From the NCBI GenBank assembly GCA_900095095.1, contig FMBT01000383.1, positions 62,001 to 126,000 on the forward strand: a DNA stretch of 64,000 nt, read 5' to 3'. Below the pieces are notes generated by a model, which worked only from the letters and a program-made list of their open reading frames with translations, ran no database searches and was not told the origin of the DNA. This DNA is from Fragilariopsis cylindrus CCMP1102. Its lineage: Eukaryota; Bacillariophyta; Bacillariophyceae; Bacillariales; Bacillariaceae. The position numbers and the translations under genes were made by a program. Position 1 is the first letter of the stretch. Each line of letters opens with the position of its first letter. Below, piece after piece: positions 1 to 10,476 of the stretch.

Positions 1-1
1 T

Positions 2-76
2 ACTTCCTTCACGAAAAATACCGAAAAAGAAATCGAAGAAATGATGACCAATCTTAAAAAGGCCGCAAATTGTTAA
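2..76 (+). CDS. 3' end of an unidentified upstream gene (partial)
   Basis: An open frame enters from the left edge and stops at the TAA at 74-76. The 24 visible residues end in a charged, probably helical tail (EIEEMMTNLKKAANC). The other two forward frames stop earlier or look unlike protein. Too little remains to name a family. It converges with the minus-strand gene that ends at 257. Confidence 0.45.
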   Translation, partial: TSFTKNTEKEIEEMMTNLKKAANC

Positions 77-256
77 TTAAATGTCTTTATTTAAATTAAA
101 ACCTGAATGTACCCATTTTGAATTGATAGCTTTGTCGTGTAGTCAGCGATAAAGTATATTGTAGTAGAAACTTGTTTTATTTATTCCTACTTGTCGTCGT
201 AGCTTTCGATTGCAGTGACAGAATTATATTGTGGAAACAACTTTTATTATTTATTT

Positions 257-1222
257 CTACTCGTCATCATCATCGTCATCATCATCATCATCATCATCAT
301 CGTCGTCTTCATCAGGAAAATCGACATCGTCTTCTTCTTTGTCTGACGCATCGACTGTGTATGTGTCACCATAACGATCCTTCATTAATTTATTCATAGA
401 ACGCTTATTCTGATTAACAATCACCATAAAACCGGCAAAGGCGATCGATGGACCCCCAAAAACAAAAGTTCCAGTGATAAGAGCAATAGCTTGCATTTCA
501 GATAGACCCTTTTGTCGAAGAAAGCCAGTAGCCTTTACCAACATTCCACCAAATCCAGTTCCTGATGCCTTTTTCTCGGCCTTCATTGCATTTTGACCGA
601 GAACAGAGGAGGCGGTCTCCTTAAGATCTCTGGGGTATGTACCTTTGACTCTATCATCCATAGCCTCTTTGTAGATAGATTCGACTGGATCGTATACATC
701 ATCATCAAACATATGTTCCTTAACGTACCCATCAACAATTGTATCCAGTGAGGGGGAGAGGATATTAAAATTTCTCGATATTGCTGCAGTTGGTGTTGAA
801 GATGCAACCGCAGAAGATCCGTGAGATACAGGTGTGTGTGTTCCAGCAGCACCAAACCAGAATAAAAATGCTGCACATACGGCCAGAAGTGGTCGTCGGG
901 ATTTCATCCAAAATCGAACTACCTGTGATATGTATTGATTTGTTCCTCTCTTGATTATCCCTTGGAATTTCTTCATTCCTACCTGTACCATTCGTTTTTC
1001 GCTCTCCGCTGAATCATTGTTTGAACAATTAGTGCTCTGATTTGTTAACACGCTGAGAGATCCCGATGTGCGTGAAAATGACTGATGCGCCCTCGTTAAC
1101 AAGGGCGAAGAGGGTGATAATGCCACTGTTCGAGAAGATATTGAAAAACCTTCAACTGTGAGAATTGATGTCGCTACTATCAGCGATGTGACAGCAATCG
1201 GCAGAGTGAACATATTCCTCAT
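257..1222 (-). CDS. Secreted or plastid-type membrane protein with poly-Asp tail, unknown function
   Basis: 321 residues, single exon. The N-terminus is a signal-peptide-like hydrophobic stretch ending in TVEGFSIS; a Phe near the cleavage point followed by a Ser/Thr/Arg-rich stretch resembles diatom plastid presequences. A hydrophobic segment (about residues 112-127, LLAVCAAFLFWFGAAG) and a second one near 245-268 suggest two membrane spans. The C-terminus is a run of about 17 Asp encoded by an imperfect ATC/GTC trinucleotide repeat, preceded by a Glu/Asp-rich stretch. I do not recognise the family. Start may be Met1 or Met4. Plastid location is inferred from the leader only. Confidence 0.7.
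   Translation of the reverse strand: MRNMFTLPIAVTSLIVATSILTVEGFSISSRTVALSPSSPLLTRAHQSFSRTSGSLSVLTNQSTNCSNNDSAESEKRMVQVGMKKFQGIIKRGTNQYISQVVRFWMKSRRPLLAVCAAFLFWFGAAGTHTPVSHGSSAVASSTPTAAISRNFNILSPSLDTIVDGYVKEHMFDDDVYDPVESIYKEAMDDRVKGTYPRDLKETASSVLGQNAMKAEKKASGTGFGGMLVKATGFLRQKGLSEMQAIALITGTFVFGGPSIAFAGFMVIVNQNKRSMNKLMKDRYGDTYTVDASDKEEDDVDFPDEDDDDDDDDDDDDDDDE
262..311 (-). repeat. Trinucleotide repeat encoding poly-Asp
   Basis: A (CAT/CGT)n run on the plus strand reads as GAT/GAC codons on the minus strand and forms the acidic tail of the gene ending at 257. It is a coding microsatellite and likely varies in length between alleles. Confidence 0.85.
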
Positions 1223-1975
1223 TTTGCTTGTAAATAGTTGGTGTTATCTTCTCCTTCTCTACTACGTGACTTCTTCCTCGCTCGTTTTCGATGCTTAATA
1301 CTCGTTACCTTCTTATTAGACTGATTGCCGATGGAATGTCAAGAGCTCTCACAACGTTGAGGACAACAAGTGTAGAGAAATTCAAGATGAAACTGAACGA
1401 CGACGTTGAATTGAAAAAAAGCAACAAACAGACACATCACCGTTGTTCCAGCTGGAACCGCTTGAAAAAAATGCGCGCACTTTTTTGTTAATGAAAAATT
1501 ACTGATTTTGCTATTAACAAATCAATAGTTACAGTGTGGGGGGGGGGGGGATAATACAAGCAAATAATGATAGTAGTCACCATAAAATATACTATTATTT
1601 AGTATAGCTGAGCCATATAACGTGATGACTATACGAAGTAGTCATATTGGAATATACAAGTATTTACGATATGTCAATATGAAAAGATTATTTATCTTAT
1701 TATGAATAATACAGCGGCAAAGTTTCGCCAAAATGCTTTGATCTAATGGAGGGGAACTATAATATACACCTCGCACACACTTTTTTGTGTGCGAGATAAT
1801 GCCAAAGCGAGTACAAGGAAGAAGAACTACGATGATGACAGGAGGTGATTAATTGTCAACCTAAAATTATGGATGAATATTGATGGATGCTGTCGATACC
1901 ATCATCTATAATCATGTATGTTTGTTGCTTTTGAAGTAATAGTAATGTCAGTATCTATATAAAGCCGTATTATTA
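1223..1975. other. Intergenic region with G13 run and a short perfect hairpin
   Basis: No gene supported. It holds a run of 13 G at 1538-1550, unusual in this AT-rich sequence, and a perfect 10-bp inverted repeat at 1770-1795 with a six-base loop. The hairpin lies about 180 bases beyond the stop of the gene at 1976-2929, so it could sit in or near that transcript's 3' end. Confidence 0.6.
1770..1795. repeat. Perfect 10-bp hairpin
   Basis: Arms CTCGCACACA (1770-1779) and TGTGTGCGAG (1786-1795) are exact reverse complements around a CTTTTT loop. Confidence 0.8.
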
Positions 1976-2929
1976 TTAGTTCATAGACATAAATGATGGT
2001 AATTGCCATTCTCCTGATGCGAGCTTTGGTGCCAAAATTTCTGTCCTGAATATACCAATTGAGACACCGCCAACAAGCCAGGCTGCATACGTCGCAATCT
2101 GTGATCAAAGAAAGAAGGATAGATAGATAAAAGAAAGGATTAGAAAAATGTGACAGACTCAAATTTATTCTTATGCGGTAACGATACATCGAACATAAGT
2201 ATCATTCCTCCTTCTTTTGCCAAACACTCATCATAATTAATACTTACTGTCTTTGGATTGGATAATGACAATTCATTTTCCAAAGCTTCCGCTCTATATT
2301 TTTCAGGATTTTCATTTCTATCTTGTAGATATTTTAAATACATGTTGACATTCTCACAATCCATCATATACCTAACAGCTTCTTCTTCGACACGCACTGC
2401 ATCCCACGACTTATTATCAGTTTGAAATTTTTCCTTCAAATCCTCTTTTCTGTTCACATCCGATTGGATTGTTTTGTGAACATTGAAATGCAGAACGACG
2501 TATCAATTTAGACGAAATGAAAGAAGAAGAAAACAGAAAAAGATCAGACAAATAGACTAGGAAAAGAACGCCATTATCTTTGCATTTTTTTCTTCTTCTT
2601 TCAGATATAATATTATAGCGTATCATATAACGTAACATAATGGACACTCACGTTCCTATCAATTCCAAAAATTTAACTGGATCGATACCTATTGCAAGAT
2701 CATCAGGTTCGACACCAATAGTTACATGAGGATCAACAGCTTCAACAGTTGCGGGCATAGCAGATCCAAAATCGTTTGTAACCTCGGTTTCGGTTGCTAC
2801 TCTCATAAGAGTCGTCATCTGTTTCTGTTTCGGCAAGTTTATGTTTGTGGAGAATCCATTGGCAATCGTCAATAATGATGCCAACGAGACAAATGTAAGG
2901 ATGGGGTTCTTTTTAATTGGCTTCATCAT
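1976..2929 (-). CDS. Small plastid-type protein with C-terminal membrane segment, three exons, unknown function
   Basis: Three exons on the minus strand: 2929-2652, 2449-2188 and 2098-1976. All junctions are GT-AG (GTGAGT, GTATCG donors) and the summed length is an exact multiple of three, giving about 220 residues. The start is one of two adjacent Met codons opening a signal peptide (KPIKKNPILTFVSLASLLTI) that ends ANGFST, a Phe-containing cleavage site typical of plastid-targeted diatom proteins. The middle is a charged helical region (about 95-165). The last exon encodes a likely membrane helix (ATYAAWLVGGVSIGIF) and a short tail. I do not recognise the family. Using splice phase rather than the separate open frames is what reveals the membrane-spanning third exon. 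Confidence 0.72.
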
Positions 2930-3861
2930 CTTGCTGCGTTTTTTTTCTTTCTTTCTCTCTACTTCAATGGGAATTGTTGGTGTTGTTTTGATTATTTTTG
3001 ATGTTGGGTCGATCGAAAGAATGAAAATCAATTATCAATTTCATCAATCATCAAATCGTCGATCCACCTGGAAGCTTTTCCCCCCAAAACTTCAATCACA
3101 AAATTATAAGACTAAGTTAGTACAATTATTTTATGAAGTTAAGAAATAATTTATATACTGTAGTACTACTATATTATAATATATCCTACTATATATTATG
3201 AGTTATATATATATGATATGTATATATGCCTTATGTGTATTTTTTCTATCATCTTCATCAACCATTTATTTTGGTCCGGTGTTGTTTAAAATAAAAGTGG
3301 TATCTTTCATTCTATTTAAATTTTTGAAGTCTAGATTAGTTCTTGTTGATATGCTCACAAGACTATAATTATCCTGATAGTGATTCGGAGATAGATCCTG
3401 AATTCGACTTAAAAGTTGACGGATGGACTTCTATTGGTTACATAGCAATGCAGAGAGGACTACAAGTCTCTACATATTTAGATCGTCCTTTTTTCTATTT
3501 TTTCTCAGCATCATTATGTCGACCAGCTAATAATAATAGCAACAATTCAATAATTACTCGAGTACAATAATTTACTATTTAAGTTTATCCTGTGAAAGTT
3601 AATATCATATATAATATGATCGATCAAAACGATCGAAACACCCCCATTGTGTCACTACAAGAATTTAAAATTAAAAGAATAATGATCAACAACTACTACC
3701 CCTGAGTAGCGATCGTCTCGTCTTAGCTTGCGATTCTTGTCACATACTGGAACATAATACACCATGAGTGGCTATCGCATTATCTTATTATCTTATAAAT
3801 CTGCGCATTTAATCTTTGTATTTAGATGATAGTTCGTATACTGTAGTCCTACTGGCATCAA
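2930..3861. other. Intergenic region, no supported gene
   Basis: AT-rich, with TA-rich low-complexity sequence near 3170-3240 and two copies of TACTGTAG (3156-3163 and 3839-3846). A short open frame at 3343-3570 looks weakly protein-like but has no recognisable domain and was not called. Confidence 0.5.
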
Positions 3862-5733
3862 CTATTTCTTAAAATCGTCTCGACTTGATTTTAGGAATGC
3901 ATGCATGGGGCCCTTTTTCTTCGCAGCTACTTTTTGAGGAACAAATCTTGTTGTTTTCGTTTCTTGTCGTTTGTTCTCGCTTTTATCAGACGAATTGTCA
4001 GTACTGAAGAATGCATTTATTGGACGAGCTTTTTTGTTGGGCTGCGATACTTTTGTTGAAACTGCTTCTTGTTTAGACGACAACTGGCCCTTTCTTTTCG
4101 TGACTGAAGTTTGAGGCACATTTGTTGTTGTTTTTGTTCCTGGTTGTTTACCCAAACTTTTTTGTTTAGACGAAGTAGAACCGGCTGCACTGAAGTATGT
4201 GTTTATGTTACGGACTTTTTTGTGAGGTTGAGCTGCTCTTGTTGGCTTATCTTGTTCAGACAATTCAAGACTATACGAACAAACCGAATCATCTAATAGA
4301 ACAGAAACTGCAATGTGGTCACTGAAGGATGGAGGGGTATATATATGTGTAGTCGCTGACGTCCCAAATTGTGAATCCAATGCTTTCTGTGATGCTTCGA
4401 TGATTCCTCCCCCTTGAAAAGAAATGGGCTGAAATCGGCCATTAGCGGTGGCAGCACAAAGTGAAGCAGCTTCGCTGTTGGAGTCTTGACAGTATCGGCC
4501 GTCACAACCACCGCAACGCAAAGAACTCACTTCTCCCTTTTGAAGATGTCCTAATAATGATTTATCAATGAGAGTGTAATCGATCCTTGCCCCTCGGTTC
4601 TCATACCTCTTATTTTTGGATTGGTCCCAGCACGTAAATCTGCCTTGTGCATTTGGATAATAATGGCGAAAACAATCCACCATCTCGTCCTCCTCAGTAA
4701 TTTGATCAAGCCATTTTCTGGGAGGTGAGGCTCGGCTCGCCATCCCATCTGTGGATGAAATTGTTTTTTGTTGGTCCAGGTCCCAACGAATGTTTCCGAT
4801 CTTTTCGATAAGTTCTGCAACAGTCGTCACTGCAACGATGTTTTCTTCCCGTGATAGAATTTGATCCCCCGTTTCGGAACATTCATAATAACAGGGAGTG
4901 AAATCAAAGCTCGACTCGCAATATTCTGATTTTTCTTCGTGGTGGCCCAGGTAGATTTTTTTGCCGTCTATTTGTACTGCCATACGGAATTTTTCAAACT
5001 GTCCTTTCGTGAGAGGATTCGTGGTCGTCACCGAAATCGTCTGCTTGGTTTTTAAGATCTCTTCAATCTTCGGCCAAGTTTTTGATACATCGAGTTTCCA
5101 TTTGGGTAGTGATTGAGGCGATAGTGCATCTTGGACCTCCCGGCAAATTTCTTCAATCGCTAAGCATCGGCTTCCCCAAAATACATCTTTTTCTGTGTGA
5201 GCAATGTTATAATCTCCGACTAGAATAACTTCTTTATTATGATTTTCGCGTTGATTTCTCATTGCTCGTCGTAATGCATTTAAGAATTTCATCTTGTAAC
5301 TGAGGGGTTGACCACCCCCAGCTGGTACATAGACATTAAATAACACAAAACGCCCATGATCGGTCATGACACACCGTCCCTGATCGTCAAGAACTGGGTC
5401 TTTCAGTGGTCTTGAATCTGCAGATAGTGTAGTTCCCTGTTTACAATATGTGGCAACACCATTGAAGCCACGTTTTGAAGAATCGACACAACAACTCCAG
5501 AAACTTTCGTATCCATCCACGTGTGCACATCGTAATGGTTCGTTTCGACTTTCCAACAATGACAGTCCCATCTTTGTCTCTTGGATGCAACAGATATCAG
5601 CATTATGGCGCTTGAGCCAATCGCCAATGACAGCGGACGGATCTTTCCGTCGTTTTGAAGAATCTCCGTAATACTTGTCAATCCGTTGAACTGTTGTAGA
5701 AAGTGCAGCGACATTCCATGATACAATTAGCAT
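3862..5733 (-). CDS. APE2: AP endonuclease 2 (exonuclease III family) with PCNA-binding-type tail
   Basis: 623 residues, single exon. Class II AP endonucleases cut DNA 5' of abasic sites; APE2 adds 3'-5' exonuclease and 3'-phosphodiesterase activity in the nucleus. Family motifs are in order: SWNVAA (N7), CIQETK (E52), NVYVPAGGG (Y137), LVGDYNIAH (D175, N177), RIDYTLID and the C-terminal FSDHIAVS with the catalytic Asp-His. A stretch of about 130 residues between the GDYN and RIDY motifs is longer than in compact family members. The tail (about 500-623) is Lys/Ser/Thr-rich and carries three similar PIP-box-like segments (INTYFS, INAFFS, MHAFLKS). The GRF zinc finger that ends many APE2 proteins is not visible. 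The GFN...RPL and long tail favour APE2 over APE1. Confidence 0.9.
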   Translation of the reverse strand: MLIVSWNVAALSTTVQRIDKYYGDSSKRRKDPSAVIGDWLKRHNADICCIQETKMGLSLLESRNEPLRCAHVDGYESFWSCCVDSSKRGFNGVATYCKQGTTLSADSRPLKDPVLDDQGRCVMTDHGRFVLFNVYVPAGGGQPLSYKMKFLNALRRAMRNQRENHNKEVILVGDYNIAHTEKDVFWGSRCLAIEEICREVQDALSPQSLPKWKLDVSKTWPKIEEILKTKQTISVTTTNPLTKGQFEKFRMAVQIDGKKIYLGHHEEKSEYCESSFDFTPCYYECSETGDQILSREENIVAVTTVAELIEKIGNIRWDLDQQKTISSTDGMASRASPPRKWLDQITEEDEMVDCFRHYYPNAQGRFTCWDQSKNKRYENRGARIDYTLIDKSLLGHLQKGEVSSLRCGGCDGRYCQDSNSEAASLCAATANGRFQPISFQGGGIIEASQKALDSQFGTSATTHIYTPPSFSDHIAVSVLLDDSVCSYSLELSEQDKPTRAAQPHKKVRNINTYFSAAGSTSSKQKSLGKQPGTKTTTNVPQTSVTKRKGQLSSKQEAVSTKVSQPNKKARPINAFFSTDNSSDKSENKRQETKTTRFVPQKVAAKKKGPMHAFLKSSRDDFKK

Positions 5734-6236
5734 AGTGGATCAAATCGATTGCTTCGATTTCTTTTCGCGTAAGAAGAGCTATCGTCTCGTCGTCGAAGTG
5801 CCGTATTTACCTTTCCATTTCAATGCGAAAGTTAGATTTTCAATAGTCAACAATTGTCGCTATTATGTCAATGCGTCATGCAATGCTCACGAAATCACTG
5901 CGATCAATTTTTTTTGTCCACGACTGAAAAAATCAGCCCTACTATTATTCCTACTTTAATACTTCGAAGTAGTAATATAGTTAATAGCATTTGAGCATAT
6001 CATATCATTATAGTGTAGGCCTAAATAAGTATTACAACTAGAGCCAAGGATACAATGTTTTTGAAAGAACTTACTAGGTAACTAAAAAAGTGACAATTAA
6101 GATTATGGATAATCCAAATTCAATAATTTTGTAATCATATCGTTTTTAGTGGAAACACTAAGAATTATAACATGATATTGTTGGCTCATCTCGATGTTGG
6201 GTGAGTGAGTGAGTGGTAGTAAAAACATTCACACTA
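5734..6236. other. Intergenic region between APE2 and RIC8 genes
   Basis: Holds the APE2 upstream region and the RIC8 3' flank. A 74-codon frame directly upstream of APE2 (5735-5959) has no domain or codon character supporting it. A GAGT microrepeat (gtgagtgagtgagtgg) lies near 6201. Nothing else seen. Confidence 0.5.
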
Positions 6237-7742
6237 TCAAGTTGGTATTTGCACGGGTGAAAGTCCTTTAGCATTGAGCAACGTTAGTGCATTTCCCATG
6301 CCAACTCGACAGGTATACTCAGAATAATCCGAATTACAGAGCGTCCACATTAACTCAGCAGAGCATCGTTTGATGTACCCGTCTACCCACGACAACAACA
6401 TAACAAGTTTCCCGCGCAATGAGTCCTTGGGTGCATCTACAGGACTCATTTTGGTTTTTCTATTTTCTTTTACTGCTTGTTGATACAATTTTTCTGTTTC
6501 ACTTGGAAAAACAAATGCTTTCACCTGTTGCTGAACATCAGAGTTCGCCATTGAGTATTTATTCAAGACTGCCAATATCGGCACTATGGCCGCTGTGGCA
6601 GCGCTATCTACCCTTGTATTGTCAACAATAGAATCAACCTGACGTTGAAAAATTTGCAACAGTGCGTCAAGAGAGCCGATCTCAAGCATGTACTCGCCGA
6701 AGGAGGCGTCCGAATCCATTAGTATCGAAATTGCTGATAATTTACATTGTTCGATTCGTTTGACAACAATATCATTGTTATTCTCACTGTCATTTTCATC
6801 ATTGGTTTGTACTGGAAATGGCAACCGTAATATCCTAACTACTGCATTAGCTAAAGCAGAGTTATTCGTGGTGGTACCAACTAATTCTTGACCTTTACGC
6901 AAGGCATAGAAAAGATTGAGGATTTCAATGACCAATTCGGCTCGTTTATCTTCGGGATATATATCTGGGAAAGATGAAGGCGCGTCCAGTGACCATTTCA
7001 TCAATTCTAAACATGATAGACTTAAGTTGACTGTGGAAGGTTCCCCCGGAGCCCAAGGGGCTGACTTTATAGCCGTAGATGGATCCCATTGAATTTGAGT
7101 GGCAAGGATGACTTTTTTAGCGCCCGGGAAAGAGACAGCCATTGAGTGAAGGTTACGAACCAAGGTTAGAGCTAAAGCTACCGAGTTAGTATTCATCAGA
7201 ATTTCAAGAGATAAACTTGGAAATGCTAGTTCGCTGATTAGATGATTGATTCCTTTGGAAGCAATTTCATCTCCAGGAAATTGAGCGAACGTCGCGTAGA
7301 AAATAAATAGTGAAGAATCGCGAGCTAATTTCGTATTCTCCTTTGTATCGTCGACGCTCCATTTCAAGATACCGACTATACTGCTTAGAATGTCAGTAGA
7401 TCGAAGTACATCAATTGTGCAACCACTCTCCCGACGACCCCGTCGTTGTTCCAGATAAATCTGAATAAACCAACGAAGAAGATTTTTCCCTGTCCTAACC
7501 GCGACTCCTATATATTCATCGATTGTATCTGTCTCGTCCTGCGTATTATAGGCCGTCAATTCTATTTGCAGCTCCAGTGCTATTGCTTCTAACGATGCTT
7601 TCACTGCATCGTATTCAAACTCTTTCAACGGAATTACATCGCTCGACGATGATGGCGGTTTCCCCAAAAATTCCTCGATTTCATCATTCCATTTATTTCT
7701 CAGCTTCCTGTCGATTTTCTCGAGTCTGGAAGGAAAATCCAT
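6237..7742 (-). CDS. RIC8: RIC8/synembryn-like chaperone and exchange factor for G-alpha subunits
   Basis: 501 residues, single exon. RIC8 proteins are cytosolic armadillo-fold proteins that fold nascent G-alpha subunits and promote their GDP release. The diagnostic stretch is near the C-terminus: SLRGKLVMLLSWVDGYIKRC, then AELMWTLCN and a closing GMGNALTLLNAKGL, matching the family's conserved LRGKL...KRC.SELL..LC...G.GNA..LL...GL block. Just before it is VKAFVFPSE, equal to the family's VFP segment. Upstream helices (about 60-400) are Leu-rich and armadillo-like, and the PEDKRAELVIEILNLFYAL segment fits. Presence implies heterotrimeric G-protein signalling in this alga. Assignment rests on recalled family motifs; the N-terminal half is diverged. 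Confidence 0.78.
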   Translation of the reverse strand: MDFPSRLEKIDRKLRNKWNDEIEEFLGKPPSSSSDVIPLKEFEYDAVKASLEAIALELQIELTAYNTQDETDTIDEYIGVAVRTGKNLLRWFIQIYLEQRRGRRESGCTIDVLRSTDILSSIVGILKWSVDDTKENTKLARDSSLFIFYATFAQFPGDEIASKGINHLISELAFPSLSLEILMNTNSVALALTLVRNLHSMAVSFPGAKKVILATQIQWDPSTAIKSAPWAPGEPSTVNLSLSCLELMKWSLDAPSSFPDIYPEDKRAELVIEILNLFYALRKGQELVGTTTNNSALANAVVRILRLPFPVQTNDENDSENNNDIVVKRIEQCKLSAISILMDSDASFGEYMLEIGSLDALLQIFQRQVDSIVDNTRVDSAATAAIVPILAVLNKYSMANSDVQQQVKAFVFPSETEKLYQQAVKENRKTKMSPVDAPKDSLRGKLVMLLSWVDGYIKRCSAELMWTLCNSDYSEYTCRVGMGNALTLLNAKGLSPVQIPT

Positions 7743-8184
7743 TCTTCGATACTGTCAGTGTTGCTTGTTGTTGCTTATTATGTTGTGTTTCTTGTTTCTT
7801 ACAGCAAATACACAAAAAAATTAAAATCGGTTTCGAATTTTATCGGAGTGCACGGGAAACCGAATTCTTTGAAAAATCGATGACGCAATAGATACGAGAT
7901 TTTATCCTCATTTTTTAAAATGTATGATGAGCTTTGTGCTTTTTTACAGACAAAACATTTGGTATATTAGAAAGCACTACCAAGACGTTTCGTCACACAT
8001 CAACAATAGGTAGAAAATAATATCTGGAGTGGTCGTAGTCTTTGTATTTTAATACACTGTTGTGGCGTGTTCCAATGCTAAATTGGTACAGAATAATATT
8101 GCATTGATCAAGAATTCTATTTTGCTAGATTTCTTTTGACTTTTATAAGGATAAAAATTGTAAATTTAGTTTGAACAAGAAAAA
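7743..8184. other. Intergenic region between RIC8 and dynactin p62 genes
   Basis: Upstream region of RIC8 and 3' flank of the dynactin p62 gene. No supported coding sequence, repeat or RNA gene seen. Confidence 0.5.
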
Positions 8185-9917
8185 TCAATCAAACTTATCC
8201 CAAATTAGAACTAAATCAAATGAAACAAAATCTTTAGATTCTTCTTCGTTGCTAGCTTGAGATTGGATGAGAGAAGACTCCCACGAACCGTCACCCACTT
8301 GAATGTCCATAGCAAATGGCACTGCACAGTGTACACCAGGATCAGTGGAGGGTTCTACTATCACAAGCTCAAACCATGCAACCGATGCCTTTTCTCCAAT
8401 CTTACGTAAAGTTGCCGGAAATTCAGCTGAAACCTCAGAATTAGACAGTCTATCCCCAGCATCCCACGTGAGAACCGCTTCTGGTACATCATTCGATGTC
8501 GTATTCCCTAACACCAGGAAGGAATCTTCTGCTGGTTCCAGCTCACACACATCGGTAGATATAATTTCTTTTGCAACATCGGTATCAAGTTCAGCATCAA
8601 GAGTTACTTTAGTTAGGGGGTCGACAAGTAAATTTTCCAACGAGGGTGTAGTTATAGTCGTACTATCCCAAATTCGTTCCCCCGAATAAGTGGAAGATGT
8701 CAATCGCAATCGAATGATTCCCAGCGTAGGATTGGATACTTTGACAAGGAAAGCATGTCGGTTTCCGTCAGATGCATCAATAGAAACACGGACCCGAGGC
8801 AATACTTCAATAGCGCTTGAATCCTGCAATTATATTATTAAAGATAAACAATGATCATAGAATTGAATAAGAATTGAAAACAAAATTCGCGTGATTTTTT
8901 TCTTCTTCTAAATATCAGTTTGTAACAATAACACACCTTTTTCCACCACTGACCATGTCCTGTGCGTAGACTAGAGTCACCCTCAAGAGGATTCAGTTTT
9001 GGTTTTACCAGTATACCTGGACGACTCTCTGCTATTTCTGCACGACATCTTCTTGACTTTCTAGGACGTAAGGGAATAGGATGGGGCAATAATGTTTCCA
9101 ATGAACCTGGTAAGTTTCCTCCATTTTCCTGAGACAAAATGATTTCTGTAGATAATAATTGAAATGACGGATGAAAGAGGGGCTCGTCGTCATCTTCTTC
9201 TTCTCCTGCGTCAAGTGAAATCCTTTCTATATGTGTTCCTCCAGTTGGTTCACTGATTGATGATATGAAATTTTCTTCTCGTGTACGTTGCGAATCTTCC
9301 AAGGCTTGAACGGACCAAACCTTGAGATCGTCATTTTCATTACGTTTCGTTACTGGCGCTTGCGAAAAATATCGACCACTGGAGGTAGTAGACCTACGAC
9401 CTTTGACATGATCTTTAGCAATTCCAATGAGAGTTTTTTGCATGGAATTGAAGTGATCATCAGCCGACCGATTTCGCTCTTCTATTCGTGACTTATATTG
9501 AGAGAGCAGTTCGATTGATGCATTTTCAACTTCTTCCAAACTAATATTTCCATTGTCGTTGGAAGTGACAAGAGAGGTTTGTATATCACATATCTTCGAA
9601 TTCCAATCACACCGTCCGCATTGATAAAAACAAATAGAGTCCTTTGCGGTAATAGACGAAACCGATCGACACAAGGGACAAAGTTGGCAGGTCGCTTTTG
9701 GACAAAATCCAAGATTGCTGGCTGTATTAGCGTCATGAAAAGATAGACATTGGGGGCAGTAGGCAGAATCAACCTCTGTAATGGATGACGGAAAAGGTCG
9801 ATCAACCGACGACGTCAATTTCCTTGAGGCAGTCGCATGATAGCATAACGACAGAGGGGCGGGATGCCCCTGATGATCGACGTATAGGACGTAGGTAGAA
9901 TCTTCATTGTTCATCAT
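8185..9917 (-). CDS. DCTN4: Dynactin subunit 4 (p62)
   Basis: Two exons, 9917-8937 and 8823-8185, joined at AAAAAG|GTGTGT...TTGCAG in phase 0 to give 539 residues. p62 is part of the pointed-end complex of dynactin, the adaptor that couples cytoplasmic dynein to cargo. The N-terminal quarter has the family's paired-Cys zinc motifs: CPQC (54-57), FCPKATCQLCPLC (72-83) and CGRCDWNS (100-106), with the characteristic CxxCxW. The C-terminal exon carries the beta-rich region (EVLPRVRVSIDAS, HAFLVKVSNPT) seen in the second half of p62. Central residues 215-300 are acidic and probably disordered. Without the intron the protein would lose its whole C-terminal half. Divergent from the gene starting at 10477. 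Confidence 0.85.
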
Positions 9918-10476
9918 GATCGATGTTGGGAACTAAACATTGGTAACAAAAAAATGATATCTACTGCAGCATTGCAGCCTTCGTCATAACCACCAGTAGC
10001 AACAATAACGCGTAAAACGGAATCTCAAATTCACGCCTACGCGCAATAATGAATAACGCCTTTATTCGCGTGGTGAAAAACTTGCTTTTCATAAACTGAT
10101 ATAAATATTAGATGAAGTGTGTTGGGAACACAAACAAATGAACCGTTCCACATACAGCGCTCTGAAAACTACCATCGAGGCATAGAGACATCATACGAGG
10201 CCCTATTTAACTTGGAAGGCGGAAAATAACATCTCTTTCCGAGGATTGGGTCGCGATCTTTATTCGGAGTTAATCGCTACGGTAATTTTCGGGTTCAAAA
10301 GAAGAAACTCATCGTGCGTAAAACTCAGTACAAAGTCTACGCGGGTGTGTCTACTGTGATCCATTTTTATATACTTTTTTTGATCAATCCAAATCGAATA
10401 CAGCAACGAACTACCGAAAGCAAATCACTAGTTCCTTCGTCACTTTAAATTAACCTGGAAGAAACACAGCTTCCTC
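9918..10476. other. Divergent promoter region
   Basis: About 560 bases between the dynactin p62 start (minus) and the WG-motif protein start (plus). No coding sequence or clear repeat seen; slightly less AT-rich than other intergenic stretches. Confidence 0.5.

Noticed and set aside
2140-2457. Stand-alone 105-residue gene
   Set aside because: Splice phases show it is the middle exon of the gene spanning 1976-2929.
3343-3570. 75-codon plus-strand frame with an acidic first half
   Set aside because: The first part looks weakly protein-like but no family, no splice support and the second half is low-complexity.
5735-5959. 74-codon plus-strand frame directly upstream of APE2
   Set aside because: No domain, Phe/Asn/Cys-rich composition typical of AT-rich non-coding DNA, and it lies in the likely promoter.
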